The notes: generated by a model from the sequence alone, not told the origin. A DNA stretch of 64,000 nucleotides from an uncultured Lachnospiraceae bacterium (GCA_910587715.1 CAJUMV010000016.1:1-64000); one strand, 5' to 3'; shown: positions 41,056-50,420, counted from the stretch's first letter. Numbers and translations are program-made.

Positions 41056-41834
41056 CGCTGTGCTGCCAACGCCAGATCTTTCACCACTTCCCCGGCAATG
41101 ATAAGTCCCGCCACAGAAGGGACGAAAGCGACACTGCCGGGTGTTTGGCGGCGCGCCACATTGCTTCCCCCTTCTTCTGCAGTCTGACCTGCCGCATCGT
41201 CATGCGAAAAACCCGCCTCCTGCTGCACCCCATATTTCTCCGCGGGAACAATCGGTTTTTCCTCCGAATACACCACCTTCAAGTGCTCCACGTTCCGCTT
41301 TTTCAATTCCCTGCGCATCACGCGCGCCAGCGGGCACACCTTTGTCTCATAGATATCCGCCACGCGAAAAGCCGTGGCATCCAGCTTGTTTCCCGCCCCC
41401 ATGCTGCTGATAACAGGCACACCCGCATCTTTCGCGCGCATCACCAGCTCGATCTTCGCCGTCACGGTGTCCACCGCGTCCACCACATAATCGTATTCGC
41501 CAAAAGGAAAGCTGTCCGCATTTTCCGGCAGGAAAAAACAGGGGTAAACCCGCACCTGCGCCTGTGGGTTGACGGAGAGAATCCGCTCCCGCATCACATC
41601 CGTTTTCTCCCTTCCCACCGTCTCCCGCGTGGCGATGATCTGTCGGTTGATATTTGAGAGCGCCACCTTGTCCTTGTCGATCAGGTCAAGGGCACCCACG
41701 CCGCTTCGCGCAAGCGCCTCGCACACATAGCCGCCCACGCCGCCCACGCCAAAGACTGCCACCCGTGAGTAGGCGAGTCTGTCCATCGCATCTGCACCCA
41801 AAAGCATTTCTGTTCTGCTAAATTCTTCCTGCAT
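41052..41834 (-). CDS. tcdA: tRNA threonylcarbamoyladenosine dehydratase TcdA
   Basis: 260 residues from ATG 41834 (MQEEFSRTEMLLGADAMDRL), with AAAGGAAG upstream. ThiF/E1-like fold: GVGGVGGYVCEALARSG binds ATP, SNINRQIIA and VVDAVDTVTAK are typical, and SSMGAGNKLD is the dehydratase signature. It uses ATP to convert t6A at position 37 of tRNAs to cyclic ct6A. One conserved zinc-ligand pair of other E1 proteins is absent, as in TcdA. It converges on the hydrolase pseudogene, overlapping its end by four bases. Confidence 0.92.
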   Translation of the reverse strand: MQEEFSRTEMLLGADAMDRLAYSRVAVFGVGGVGGYVCEALARSGVGALDLIDKDKVALSNINRQIIATRETVGREKTDVMRERILSVNPQAQVRVYPCFFLPENADSFPFGEYDYVVDAVDTVTAKIELVMRAKDAGVPVISSMGAGNKLDATAFRVADIYETKVCPLARVMRRELKKRNVEHLKVVYSEEKPIVPAEKYGVQQEAGFSHDDAAGQTAEEGGSNVARRQTPGSVAFVPSVAGLIIAGEVVKDLALAAQR

Positions 41835-41891
41835 GTTTCTTCCTTTCAAAGCGCTCTTTTTATATCATACTTTTATCCATTTTATCAAACA

Positions 41892-42407
41892 TCACTCATC
41901 CGATAACCCGACTCTCTTCAAATATTGTCTGTAGATTGGATGCATAGCATTACCGGGTCTGTCCGGAAACATGGTTTCAGGCGCCTTTAAGGCAGGAACC
42001 CACGCCGCTGAATCCACTTCACCGGAAAGTCGAAAATCCGCTTTTGAGGCAAACCCTATAAATCCGTGCATAAGCAGCTCCTTTGCATCAAACCAATAGG
42101 TTCCCGCATATTCCAATTTTTCAATATCAATCCCCAGCTCCTCCTTGACTTCTCTAACTGCAGTCTCCTCCGCGTTTTCTCTGGGTGTGATATAACCCGA
42201 AACAAAGGATGTAAATCGGTCGGACATATACGTCTGTCTTAACAGCGCAATCTCATGGTATTGATTTGCCACTAAAACAATACAGCAGCTTGCAAACGAG
42301 TCAAACCAATATTGGTTACACTGTTCACAGAACGGTACCTTTCCATCATCCCCTGCCGTTTTGTCTTTCAGTTTCATTCCACACTTTGGGCAATAATTAT
42401 AATGCAT
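41892..42407 (-). CDS. Nudix hydrolase with zinc ribbon (NudC-like)
   Basis: 171 residues from ATG 42407 (MHYNYCPKCGMKLKD), after GGAAGGAAAT. N-terminal zinc ribbon CPKCG...CEQC, then a Nudix domain with a full box: G-x5-E-x7-REVKEELGI. The layout matches NADH pyrophosphatase relatives but is shorter, so the substrate could be another dinucleotide or NDP-sugar. No signal peptide. Lies between tcdA and a MATE transporter, all on the minus strand, with short gaps. Confidence 0.9.
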   Translation of the reverse strand: MHYNYCPKCGMKLKDKTAGDDGKVPFCEQCNQYWFDSFASCCIVLVANQYHEIALLRQTYMSDRFTSFVSGYITPRENAEETAVREVKEELGIDIEKLEYAGTYWFDAKELLMHGFIGFASKADFRLSGEVDSAAWVPALKAPETMFPDRPGNAMHPIYRQYLKRVGLSDE

Positions 42408-42442
42408 ATTTCCTTCCTCTCTCAAGAAACTCTTCTATTATG

Positions 42443-43798
42443 TCAGACTTTCCTCTTGCACCCCAACTTCCGATAAAGCGTCACATACATCGTCACGAAA
42501 CACGCCAGACCGCCGACGGCATTAGAAATCGGCTCCGCCAGAAAGACCCCGTCCACACCGAACCCGATTTTCGGCAAAAGCACCGTCAGCGGCGCCACGA
42601 TCACCGCCTTGCGAAGCAGGGAGAAAAAGATGGCGTGGCGGGAATCCCCCAGCGCGGTAAAGGCTGACTGCCCCGTAAACTGAAACGCCATAAAGAAGAA
42701 CCCGAAAAAATACAGCCGCATGGCGCCCACGCCCGCCTCGATCATGGCGGCGTCCTCCGTAAATATGGAAAGTAACAGATGCGGCGTCAAGAGCACCAGA
42801 AGCCACGCAAACAGCGTATACCCGATTCCAAGCGCGGCGGTGAAACGAATCCCCTGCCTGACTCTTCCGTATGCTTTCGCACCGTAATTATATCCAAGCA
42901 CCGGCTGCGCGCCGCTTGTGATGCCGCTGACCGGCAGCGCCAGAATCTCCCTTGTGGAATTGATTACCGTCATCACGCCCACATAGAGATCGCCGCCGTA
43001 AACCTTGAGCGTTGCATTGCACACCACCTGCACCAGACAGTTCGTTCCCTGCATGATAAAGCCGGACATCCCCAGCGTCATAATCTCTTTCGCCAGTCTC
43101 CCGTCAGTCCGCAGGTTCTCTCTTTTTATGGGAATCAGCGCCTTTTTCCCCGTCAGAAACAAAAGCACCCAGATACAGGAAACCGCCTGACTAAGCACCG
43201 TGGCAAGCGCCGCGCCACCCACACCCATATCCAGCCCGAAGATAAAAACCGGATCCAGCACCAGATTCAATAATGCGCCAAGCAGCGTCGTCATCATGCC
43301 CATACGTGGAAAGCCCTGCGCGTTAATAAATCCGTTTAATCCCGTTGCCAGCATGGTAAAGGTTGTGCCCCACAGATAAATCTTAAGGTATGCATCCGCG
43401 TACAGATAGGAGGCGTCGCTCGCGCCAAACAGATAGAGCACCGGTCTGCGAAACAGATAGCCGAGAACGAACATCTCCACCGATGTGCCAAGCAGAAGGG
43501 AAAACGTATTGCCGAGGATTTTCCCCGCCCGCTCTTCCTGCCCCGCTCCTCTGGCAATAGAGAAAAGCGGCGTGCCGCCCGTCCCGAACAGGAAGGTGAG
43601 CGCCGCGATCAGGGTCGTCAGCGGAAACACCAGACCGATACCCGTCAGCGCCATGCTGTCCGCACCCGGCAGGTGCCCGATGTAGATACGGTCTACCACA
43701 TTATATAAAAGCTGCACAAGCTGTGCCAGAATCAGGGGAATGGACTGCGCGACAATGTTGCGCCAGACCTTGCCCTGTGAAAAATCAGTGGACTGCAT
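42443..43798 (-). CDS. MATE-family efflux transporter
   Basis: 451 residues with twelve hydrophobic segments in two similar halves; QSIPLILAQLVQLLYNVVDR and PVLGYNYGAKAYGRV are characteristic of the MATE family. It exports drugs or metabolites against a sodium or proton gradient. Substrate unknown. The start MQSTDFSQGKVWRN is supported by position; upstream is the divergent toxin-antitoxin promoter region. Confidence 0.93.
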   Translation of the reverse strand: MQSTDFSQGKVWRNIVAQSIPLILAQLVQLLYNVVDRIYIGHLPGADSMALTGIGLVFPLTTLIAALTFLFGTGGTPLFSIARGAGQEERAGKILGNTFSLLLGTSVEMFVLGYLFRRPVLYLFGASDASYLYADAYLKIYLWGTTFTMLATGLNGFINAQGFPRMGMMTTLLGALLNLVLDPVFIFGLDMGVGGAALATVLSQAVSCIWVLLFLTGKKALIPIKRENLRTDGRLAKEIMTLGMSGFIMQGTNCLVQVVCNATLKVYGGDLYVGVMTVINSTREILALPVSGITSGAQPVLGYNYGAKAYGRVRQGIRFTAALGIGYTLFAWLLVLLTPHLLLSIFTEDAAMIEAGVGAMRLYFFGFFFMAFQFTGQSAFTALGDSRHAIFFSLLRKAVIVAPLTVLLPKIGFGVDGVFLAEPISNAVGGLACFVTMYVTLYRKLGCKRKV

Positions 43799-43879
43799 AA
43801 ATGATACCCTCTATCCCAAGTCAATTATTCTTTATTCTATCACGCTTTTCTGACAGTGGGCAAGTCTGTGCACATTTTG

Positions 43880-43908
43880 TTGATAATATGGTGACAATCG
43901 TGTATCAT
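43880..43908 (+). promoter_or_regulatory. Promoter of the toxin-antitoxin operon
   Basis: TTGATA (43880..43885) and TATCAT (43903..43908), 17 bp apart, 24 bp upstream of the antitoxin start. Confidence 0.6.
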
Positions 43909-43931
43909 AGATAGTAACAGGAGGTGACGAC

Positions 43932-44207
43932 ATGAATTTTTATTCTGTACGCGATTTTAGAAATGATTCCAAGTCAATTTGGGAAAACCTTAAAGGAAAT
44001 GGAGAGGCTATCATCACAAATAACGGCAAGCCCTCCGCGCTCCTGCTGGATATTTCCGAAGATAATTTCGAGGTAATGCTGCAGGCAGTCAGACAGGCAA
44101 AAGCCATGATTGCCTTCAACAATATGCGAAGCCGCTCCCTCGCCAATGGACTTATGAGTGAAGAAGAAATTGAAGCAGAAATAGATGCCGCCAGAAAAGG
44201 AGATTGA
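43932..44207 (+). CDS. Antitoxin, Phd/YefM type
   Basis: 91 residues. The N-terminus (MNFYSVRDFRNDSKSIWENL) and NNGKPSALLLDISEDNF match the Phd/YefM DNA-binding fold (tt..lr..l..il..l...e.iiitk.GkpvavLvs). The C-terminal helix (SEEEIEAEIDAARKGD) would wrap the toxin. GGAGGTGACGAC upstream of ATG. Followed at once by a PIN toxin, a usual pair. It should repress the operon with the toxin as co-repressor. Confidence 0.9.
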   Translation: MNFYSVRDFRNDSKSIWENLKGNGEAIITNNGKPSALLLDISEDNFEVMLQAVRQAKAMIAFNNMRSRSLANGLMSEEEIEAEIDAARKGD

Positions 44208-44211
44208 CTCT

Positions 44212-44604
44212 ATGAATATTGTTCTGGATACCAATGTCCTTGTCTCTGCTTTATGGTCTGCTGACAGTAAACCCGCCATCATTATAAACGGTGTTCTCAG
44301 CCGCCGTTTTACAGCCTGCTATGATTACCGTATTATAAGCGAATACTATACTGTACTAAAACGTCCAAAATTCCATTTTGAGGAATGGGAAATTCAAAGT
44401 CTGCTCGCTCACATCACGTCCAATGGTATTTCTATCATAGCCGACCCGATTAAGGATATTCCATTTACGGATGAAAGCGACCGAAAATTTTATGAAGTAG
44501 CTAAATTCTGTCATGCGCCGCTTATCACAGGCAACACAAAACATTATCCAAAAGAAAGTTGTATTGTTACTGTTGCAGACTTTTACAACATGTACTATAG
44601 TTAA
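44212..44604 (+). CDS. PIN-domain toxin (VapC-like)
   Basis: 130 residues from ATG 44212 (MNIVLDTNVLVSALWSADSK), 9 nt after AGGAG and 4 bp after the antitoxin stop. The PIN acidic residues are seen in VLDTNVL, RIISEYYTVL, FTDESDRKFYE and the late LITGNTKHYP (Asn in place of the last Asp). It belongs to the COG1569-type PIN toxins that cut RNA with Mg ions. An in-frame ATG at 44185 overlaps the antitoxin and has no ribosome binding site. Confidence 0.9.
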   Translation: MNIVLDTNVLVSALWSADSKPAIIINGVLSRRFTACYDYRIISEYYTVLKRPKFHFEEWEIQSLLAHITSNGISIIADPIKDIPFTDESDRKFYEVAKFCHAPLITGNTKHYPKESCIVTVADFYNMYYS

Positions 44605-44643
44605 ATCGCAGGCAATCTAAAACAATAAAAAGGAGATACAACA

Positions 44644-45801
44644 ATGCAAATCACAAACGACATTCATTACATAGGCGTAAACGACCACGACATCGACCTC
44701 TTCGAGGGACAATATATTGTAGAAAACGGCATGGCATACAATTCCTACGTCATCATAGACGAGAAGATCGCCGTGATGGACACGGTTGACACCAACTTTG
44801 AGGAAGAGTGGCTTGGGAACCTGAAAACCGCATTAAACGGTCGCACGCCGGACTATCTGATCGTCCAGCACATGGAGCCCGACCACTCCGCCAGCATAGA
44901 CGCATTTGTCAAGGCGTACCCGGAGACGGTGATCGTGGCGTCCGCGCCCGCTTTCACCATGATGAAACAGTTTTTCGGCACGGACTACGCCGAAAAGCGG
45001 CAGGTCATCAAGGAGGGCGATTCCCTTTCCCTTGGCGCACACACGTTGCAGTTTGTCGCCGCGCCGATGGTGCACTGGCCCGAGGTCATGGTCACCTATG
45101 ACGCAAAAGACAAGGTGCTCTTCTCCGCGGACGGCTTCGGCAAATTCGGCGCCCTCGACGCGGACGAGGACTGGGCGTGCGAGGCGCGCCGCTACTACTT
45201 CGGTATCGTGGGCAAATACGGTATGCAGGTGCAGAACCTTCTGAAAAAGGCGGCGGCACTCGACATCCAGATTATCTGCCCGCTGCACGGTCCTGTCCTG
45301 AAAGAAAACTTGGAATATTATGTAAACTTATATCAGACATGGTCCTCCTACGGCGTGGAGTCGGAGGGCATTATGATCGCCTACACTTCCGTCTACGGCA
45401 ATACAAAAAAAGCCGCCGGACTGCTGGCGGAAAAACTGACCGAAAAAGGCTGTCCGAAGGTAGTTGTCGCGGACCTCGCAAGGGAGGATATGGCAGAATG
45501 TGTGGAGGATGCATTCCGCTACGGCAAGCTGGTGCTCGCCACCACCACCTACAATACGGAAATGTTCCCCTTTATGCGGGAATTTATTGACGAGCTGATT
45601 TCCCACAACTATCAGAAGCGCACCATCGCCCTGATGGAGAACGGCTCCTGGGCGCCCATGGCAGCAAAGGCGATGCGGACAAGACTGGAGGGCTGCAAGG
45701 ATATCACCTTCACGGAGAACACGGTGCAGATACGCTCCGCCTTAAACGAAGAGAATATCGCACAGATTGAGGCGCTGGCGGAGGAACTCTGTACAAATTA
45801 G
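44644..45801 (+). CDS. Flavodiiron protein (A-type flavoprotein)
   Basis: 385 residues. The N-terminal beta-lactamase-like domain carries the diiron ligands in VQHMEPDHSAS (HxExDH) with a later SADGFGKFG and LHGP; the C-terminal flavodoxin domain (from ~250) has the FMN loop AYTSVYGNTKKAA and TTTYNTEMFPFM. Such proteins reduce oxygen or nitric oxide to protect anaerobes. Length fits class A. No rubredoxin gene is adjacent. It ends in a good terminator. Confidence 0.96.
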   Translation: MQITNDIHYIGVNDHDIDLFEGQYIVENGMAYNSYVIIDEKIAVMDTVDTNFEEEWLGNLKTALNGRTPDYLIVQHMEPDHSASIDAFVKAYPETVIVASAPAFTMMKQFFGTDYAEKRQVIKEGDSLSLGAHTLQFVAAPMVHWPEVMVTYDAKDKVLFSADGFGKFGALDADEDWACEARRYYFGIVGKYGMQVQNLLKKAAALDIQIICPLHGPVLKENLEYYVNLYQTWSSYGVESEGIMIAYTSVYGNTKKAAGLLAEKLTEKGCPKVVVADLAREDMAECVEDAFRYGKLVLATTTYNTEMFPFMREFIDELISHNYQKRTIALMENGSWAPMAAKAMRTRLEGCKDITFTENTVQIRSALNEENIAQIEALAEELCTN

Positions 45802-45831
45802 CCGTCTCTTCCATAAAATATACGCGTTCAA

Positions 45832-45867
45832 AAAGCGGCTCCTTTTCACAGGGAACCGCTTTTTTTC
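45832..45867 (+). terminator. Terminator of the flavodiiron protein gene
   Basis: AAAGCGGCTCC and GGGAACCGCTTT around TTTTCACA, followed by TTTTTT. Confidence 0.9.
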
Positions 45868-45941
45868 TATTTCCTTGTTCAGTGATTTACTTCTTGTCTG
45901 CAAGACTATGGCTTCCGATACCATTAGGATATGCGTCGCTC

Positions 45942-46547
45942 CTACGCCTCCACCCCCAGCCTGCGCAGTTCCTCCACCGCCTGCGCCTGATTCCGAAAGA
46001 GAATCGTATGTATGCCAAACTTCTGCGCTCCGTCCAGATTTTTCTGCGTATCGTCCAAAAACACGCATTCCTCCGGCACCAGCCCGTAACGGTCAATCAA
46101 AAGCTGATAGATTTCCGGCATGGGCTTAATGATTTTTTCCTGATAGGATAGGATGCCGCCGTCCATATAAGGAAGAAAGTCGAGAGCCGCCGCGCAGTCC
46201 TTATGGGCTTTCCTTGAAAAATTGGACAGATAGAGACAGCGGTAACCTTTTCCCTTCAACTCCTGTATCCAGGGAATCGCATAGTCATTCCGGCTTACAA
46301 TCGTTGACTTGTCATGCTGTGTCTCACGGATTTCCTTCTCGATGCCGGGGTCGTTTTCGATAAATCCCTGCAGAAGCTCCTCGTCGCTCAAAACGCCTCT
46401 GTCGCACTCGTTCCAAAAAGGGTTCCTGACCGTAGCGTTCGCCAATCGCTCAAAAATTTCCTCGTTGTATCCGAAGCTGCGGTAATGCGCCTCCCACGTA
46501 AAATCCGCCAGCACATTCCCGATATCAAATATGATTGTCGTAATCAT
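45942..46547 (-). CDS. HAD-superfamily hydrolase, subfamily IA
   Basis: 201 residues from ATG 46547 (MITTIIFDIGNVLADFTWEA), after GGAAAAGGAAG. FDIGNVL carries the nucleophile Asp with Gly at the usual third position; YLSNFS is motif II, KPMPEIYQ motif III, and FLDDTQKNLDGA motif IV. The helical cap (about 15-80) marks subclass I. Likely a phosphatase on a small sugar or nucleotide phosphate. Slightly longer starts (46601 or 46568) are possible. A dispersed palindromic element lies upstream. Confidence 0.88.
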   Translation of the reverse strand: MITTIIFDIGNVLADFTWEAHYRSFGYNEEIFERLANATVRNPFWNECDRGVLSDEELLQGFIENDPGIEKEIRETQHDKSTIVSRNDYAIPWIQELKGKGYRCLYLSNFSRKAHKDCAAALDFLPYMDGGILSYQEKIIKPMPEIYQLLIDRYGLVPEECVFLDDTQKNLDGAQKFGIHTILFRNQAQAVEELRRLGVEA

Positions 46548-46586
46548 CTTCCTTTTCCTCATATATCCTTTGCATATAGCGATAAC

Positions 46587-46695
46587 TGCGAAACTCATCA
46601 CAACATTTCCCTAATTGCGCAAATAGCATTATCATAAGCGCGTCTGCGTTGATTATGCTATTTGTACAATTTCAACACCATATATGAGTTTCGCA
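46587..46695. repeat. Dispersed palindromic element, family B, copy 2
   Basis: Ends TGCGAAACTCAT (46587..46598) and ATGAGTTTCGCA (46684..46695), inner TTTGTACAATTTCAACA as in copy 1. It has an added inner hairpin, AAATAGCATTATCA with TGATTATGCTATTT. A near-copy of GTTTACATAA follows at 46707. Confidence 0.7.
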
Positions 46696-46728
46696 TTTCC
46701 ACTTGAATTTACATAATGTCAGGATTCA

Positions 46729-47475
46729 TCAAGTTCTCATCAGACCGTCCACATGCAGCACCTCTCCGCTGATGTAGGACGCCCTGTCCGATGCGAGAAA
46801 CACGAAAGCGTTGGCGATATCCTCCGGCTGTCCCATTCTCCGCAGCGGAATCTGCGCGATCATGGGATCGATCACCTCTTTGGGCACCTGTCTCATCATA
46901 TCCGTGTAAGTGATGCCCGGCGCAACCGCGTTGACCCGGATGCCCTTCGGTCCCAGCTCTCTCGCCAGAGACAGGGTAAAACCGTTCACCGCAAATTTGG
47001 ATGTGGGATAAGCGATTCCCGCGGGCTGCCCGTCCCGGCTCACCATGGAGGATGTGTTCAGAATCACGCCGCTCCCCGCCGCGATCATATGCTCGCTTGC
47101 CGCCTTAGAACAGTTATACACGCCCTTGATGTTTAAGTCCATTACCTTCTCAAAGGTTTCCGCCGTATAGTCCGTAAAAGGGGTACTCTCCGACACGCCC
47201 GCGTTATTCACGAGAATGTCAATGTTTCCGTACTTTTGTGCCACGCCGTCAAACGCCGCCTTTACCGCCGCGTAATCGGAAAGGTTCGGGAAAATGCCCT
47301 CCACCGCCGCGTCCGGATAGGTCTCTTTCAGCTTCGCCACCGCCTTGTCCGCAGTCTCCTGACGGCTTGCACACAGCACGACCTTCGCGCCCTCCTGCAA
47401 GAAAGCCTCGACGGTCGCATAGCCGATTCCTCTGCTGCCGCCCGTCACAATCGCAACCTTGTTCTCCAGTAACAT
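46729..47475 (-). CDS. Short-chain dehydrogenase/reductase
   Basis: 248 residues from ATG 47475 (MLLENKVAIVTGGSRGIGYA), after GAGGAGGG. Classical SDR: TGGSRGIG binds the nucleotide, NNAG at about 90, catalytic Ser in NTSSMVS, Tyr and Lys in YPTSK. The body resembles FabG and the BaiA-type bile-acid dehydrogenases of clostridia, but those cannot be told apart by reading. The Arg/Ser after the glycine motif (CASRQ) suggests NADP(H). Not next to fatty-acid genes, so FabG is unlikely. Confidence 0.9.
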   Translation of the reverse strand: MLLENKVAIVTGGSRGIGYATVEAFLQEGAKVVLCASRQETADKAVAKLKETYPDAAVEGIFPNLSDYAAVKAAFDGVAQKYGNIDILVNNAGVSESTPFTDYTAETFEKVMDLNIKGVYNCSKAASEHMIAAGSGVILNTSSMVSRDGQPAGIAYPTSKFAVNGFTLSLARELGPKGIRVNAVAPGITYTDMMRQVPKEVIDPMIAQIPLRRMGQPEDIANAFVFLASDRASYISGEVLHVDGLMRT

Positions 47476-47541
47476 AGTTTTCCCTCCTCTTTTATTTTGT
47501 TCTGCTATCCCCATTGCCTTTTTCTCGTTCGTACTCTGCGT

Positions 47542-48834
47542 CTATTTTTTCAGCGGACTTTCTCTATATATGATATCCTCTCTGCCGGGTCCGTTCGATA
47601 CCATAGTAATAGGATACCCGATCTGCTCCTCAATAAACTCCACATAGTTGCGGCAGTTTTCCGGCAGCTCCTCATACTTTTTGACGCCGCGGATCTCACA
47701 CTTCCAGCCGGGCAGTTTTTTCAGTACGGGCTTCGCCTTCTCCAGCTTACATGTCACGGGGAAATCCGTGATCACCTCGCCATCCACCTCATAGCCCACG
47801 CACACCGGAATCTCGTCCAGATAACCGAGCACGTCGAGCACCGTGAACGCAACGTCGGTAGTGCCCTGCAGGCGGCAGCCGTACTTGGACGCCACGCAGT
47901 CAAACCAGCCCATTCTTCTCGGGCGTCCCGTAGTCGCACCGAACTCGCCGCCATCGCCGCCGCGTCTGCGCAGTTCATCCGCCTCGTCGCCGAAAATCTC
48001 CGACACGAACGCACCTGCGCCCACTGCGGAGGAATATGCCTTGCACACGGTAATAATCTGCTTGATTTCATAAGGCGGAATCCCTGCGCCAATCGCGCCG
48101 AAAGCCGCCAGCGTGGAGGAGGACGTCACCATCGGGTAAATGCCGTGGTCAGGATCCTTGAGCGTGCCGAGCTGTCCCTCTAACAGCACGGTCTTGCCAT
48201 CCTTTAACGCCTGATGCAGATAAGAGGACACATCGCACACATACGGCGCGATCATCTCCCGGTACTGCTGCATCGTAGTTAACAGCTCCTTCGGGTCAAC
48301 GGCAGGCTTATGGTAAAGATGCTCTAAAAGCACATTTTTCGTCTCGCACACCCGCTCCAGCTTCTCCTTCAAAACATCATCGTCGAAAAGCTCGCTCACC
48401 TGAAAGCCAATCTTAGCGTATTTATCTGAATAAAAAGGCGCAATCCCGGACTTCGTGGAGCCGAAGGACTTTCCGCCGAGTCTCTCTTCCTCGTACTGGT
48501 CAAATAAAATATGGTAAGGCATCACAATCTGACAGCGGTCGGACACCAAAATTTTCGGCATCGGCACACCCCTGTCCGTAAGGGACTTAATCTCATCCAC
48601 CAGAATCGGAATGTTAAGAGCAACACCGTTGCCGATAATACTTGTAGTATGCCCGTAAAACACGCCGGACGGCAGACTGTGCAGCGCAAACTTGCCGTAA
48701 TTATTCACAATCGTGTGCCCCGCGTTCGCACCTCCCTGAAAACGAACCACGATATCCGCTTTCTCCGCCAGCGAATCCGTAATCTTGCCTTTTCCCTCGT
48801 CGCCCCAGTTGGCGCCCACTACCGCTTTTACCAT
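47542..48834 (-). CDS. purA: Adenylosuccinate synthetase
   Basis: 430 residues, full length. GANWGDEGKGKITDSL is the GTP/IMP-binding start; FQGGANAGHTIV, GATTGRPRRMGW and TSSSTLAAFGAIGAGIPP are conserved. It joins IMP and aspartate with GTP to form adenylosuccinate in AMP synthesis. purB, the next step, is 8 kb away on the same strand. Its upstream region carries a ~116-bp palindromic element. Confidence 0.98.
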   Translation of the reverse strand: MVKAVVGANWGDEGKGKITDSLAEKADIVVRFQGGANAGHTIVNNYGKFALHSLPSGVFYGHTTSIIGNGVALNIPILVDEIKSLTDRGVPMPKILVSDRCQIVMPYHILFDQYEEERLGGKSFGSTKSGIAPFYSDKYAKIGFQVSELFDDDVLKEKLERVCETKNVLLEHLYHKPAVDPKELLTTMQQYREMIAPYVCDVSSYLHQALKDGKTVLLEGQLGTLKDPDHGIYPMVTSSSTLAAFGAIGAGIPPYEIKQIITVCKAYSSAVGAGAFVSEIFGDEADELRRRGGDGGEFGATTGRPRRMGWFDCVASKYGCRLQGTTDVAFTVLDVLGYLDEIPVCVGYEVDGEVITDFPVTCKLEKAKPVLKKLPGWKCEIRGVKKYEELPENCRNYVEFIEEQIGYPITMVSNGPGREDIIYRESPLKK

Positions 48835-48872
48835 AATACACTCCTCCTTATTTCACATAAGCAGATTGAGCA

Positions 48873-48988
48873 GGGCAGACTCGAAATGCTTCGCATTTCT
48901 CATTCGCGTTGCTCGTCATAAACCATCACAGACTGTCTTGCATGCATGCAAGCATGCAGCCTGCCTGTGATGCTTTCTGATTCTGCCC
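48873..48988. repeat. Dispersed structured element, family A, copy 1
   Basis: Closing stem GGGCAGA (48873..48879) and TCTGCCC (48982..48988); inside are a GAAATGCTTCGCATTTC hairpin and a CATCACAG/CTGTGATG stem with a GCATGC loop. Copy 2 at 53720 has a different but still paired closing stem (ATAAGCAGA/TCTGCTTAT). Confidence 0.75.
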
Positions 48989-48997
48989 ATACGCGTA

Positions 48998-49024
48998 AAA
49001 GACCGGTTGTAAAAAACCGGTCTT
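48998..49024 (-). terminator. Terminator after rarA
   Basis: AAAGACCGGTT and AACCGGTCTTT; on the minus strand a T-run follows. About 60 bp beyond the rarA stop. Confidence 0.85.
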
Positions 49025-49085
49025 TGTTTCTTACTTTCACATTATAAAGCAAAACACTTCCTAAATCAATACTTTTCCCTTCTGC

Positions 49086-50420
49086 CTATTCGCCCGTTTT
49101 CGCGCCATGCGCCTTTTTCCACGCCTTAATCTCGGCAAGGCGTTTCTTCAGCGCCTTCTCCTCGCCCATACCCGCGGGCTGATAATACTCCCGTCCCAGA
49201 AGGGCGTCTGGCAGGCATTGCATATTGGTCAGCTTCTCCTCCGTATCGTGGGCGTACTGGTAACCCTTTCCATATTCCAGATCACGCATAAGCCCCGTCA
49301 CGCCGTTCCTTATCACAAGGGGCACCGGCTCTGCCAAATCCTTGACGGCGTCCTCCTTCGCCATATTGTAAGACACCTCCATGGCGTTCGACTTGGGCGC
49401 AAGCGCCACATAGACCACCGCCTGCGTCAGATGGACGTTGCACTCCGGCATACCCAGAAAATGACAAGCCTGATAAGCCGCCACAGCTATCTGGAGCGCC
49501 CGCGGATCGGCCAGCCCCACATCCTCGCTGGCGAAACGCACCACACGCCTTGCCACATAGAGCGGATCCTCCCCCGCCTCCAGCATGCGGGCCAGCCAGT
49601 AAACCGCTGCGTCCGGGTCTGAATTGCGCATGGATTTATGTAAGGCGGAAATGAGGTTGTAATGCTCCTCTCCTTTTTTATCATATAAAAGAGATTTACG
49701 CATGGTGCACTGTTCCAGCGTTTCCTTCGTCACCGTGACGGCGCCATCCGCGTCCATCTCCCCGTTTAATACAACCATCTCCAACGTGGAAAGCGCGTTT
49801 CTGGCATCACCGTTCGCAAAAACCGCGATCATTTCTAACGTCTCATCGTCGATATAAACGGTCTGATTTCCGAATCCTCTCGCGTCTTTCAGGGCATGCG
49901 ACAAAAGCTCTTTGATCTCCTGCGTGGTGAGCGCCTGCAGCACAAACACCTTGCAGCGGGACAAAAGAGCGCTGTTAATCTCAAAAGAAGGATTTTCGGT
50001 GGTGGCGCCAATGAGGATAATGCTCCCTTTCTCCACGAAGGGAAGAAATGCGTCCTGCTGCGCCTTATTAAAACGATGTATCTCGTCTACAAACAAAATT
50101 GTCCGAACGCCGTACTGGCGGTTCTTCTCCGCCTGCTCCATGACGGTCCTGATTTCTTTGATGCCGCTGGTCACTGCGGAAAAATCAATAAAGGAAGACT
50201 TGGTCTTATTGGCAATGATCCTCGCAAGTGTAGTCTTTCCCACCCCCGGCGGTCCCCAAAAAATCATGGAGGAAATCTGATCCTGCTCAATCAGCTTTCT
50301 CAGCACCTTGCCTTGTCCCAGCAGATGCGCCTGCCCCACATATTCCTCCAACGTGCCCGGTCGAAGCTTCGCCGCCAGAGGCTGCGGCATCTCTCTGTCA
50401 AATAAAGATATCTGATCCAC
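49086..50420 (-). CDS. rarA: Replication-associated recombination protein A (RarA/MgsA)
   Basis: 444 residues. AAA+ clamp-loader relative: GPPGVGKTTLARIIA (Walker A), LFVDEIHRFNKAQQDAFLP (Walker B), GATTENPSFEINSALLSRC (sensor 1 and arginine finger), C-terminal MgsA domain (KSMRNSDPDAAVYWLARML). It acts at stalled replication forks. Start MDQISLFDREMPQPLAAKLR. It begins 6 bp after the bactofilin stop, so it is the third gene of that operon. Confidence 0.97.
   Translation of the reverse strand: MDQISLFDREMPQPLAAKLRPGTLEEYVGQAHLLGQGKVLRKLIEQDQISSMIFWGPPGVGKTTLARIIANKTKSSFIDFSAVTSGIKEIRTVMEQAEKNRQYGVRTILFVDEIHRFNKAQQDAFLPFVEKGSIILIGATTENPSFEINSALLSRCKVFVLQALTTQEIKELLSHALKDARGFGNQTVYIDDETLEMIAVFANGDARNALSTLEMVVLNGEMDADGAVTVTKETLEQCTMRKSLLYDKKGEEHYNLISALHKSMRNSDPDAAVYWLARMLEAGEDPLYVARRVVRFASEDVGLADPRALQIAVAAYQACHFLGMPECNVHLTQAVVYVALAPKSNAMEVSYNMAKEDAVKDLAEPVPLVIRNGVTGLMRDLEYGKGYQYAHDTEEKLTNMQCLPDALLGREYYQPAGMGEEKALKKRLAEIKAWKKAHGAKTGE

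Noticed and set aside
46729..47475. Naming the SDR as fabG or as a bile-acid dehydrogenase
   Set aside because: SDR motifs alone do not set the substrate, and no fatty-acid or bai genes are adjacent.
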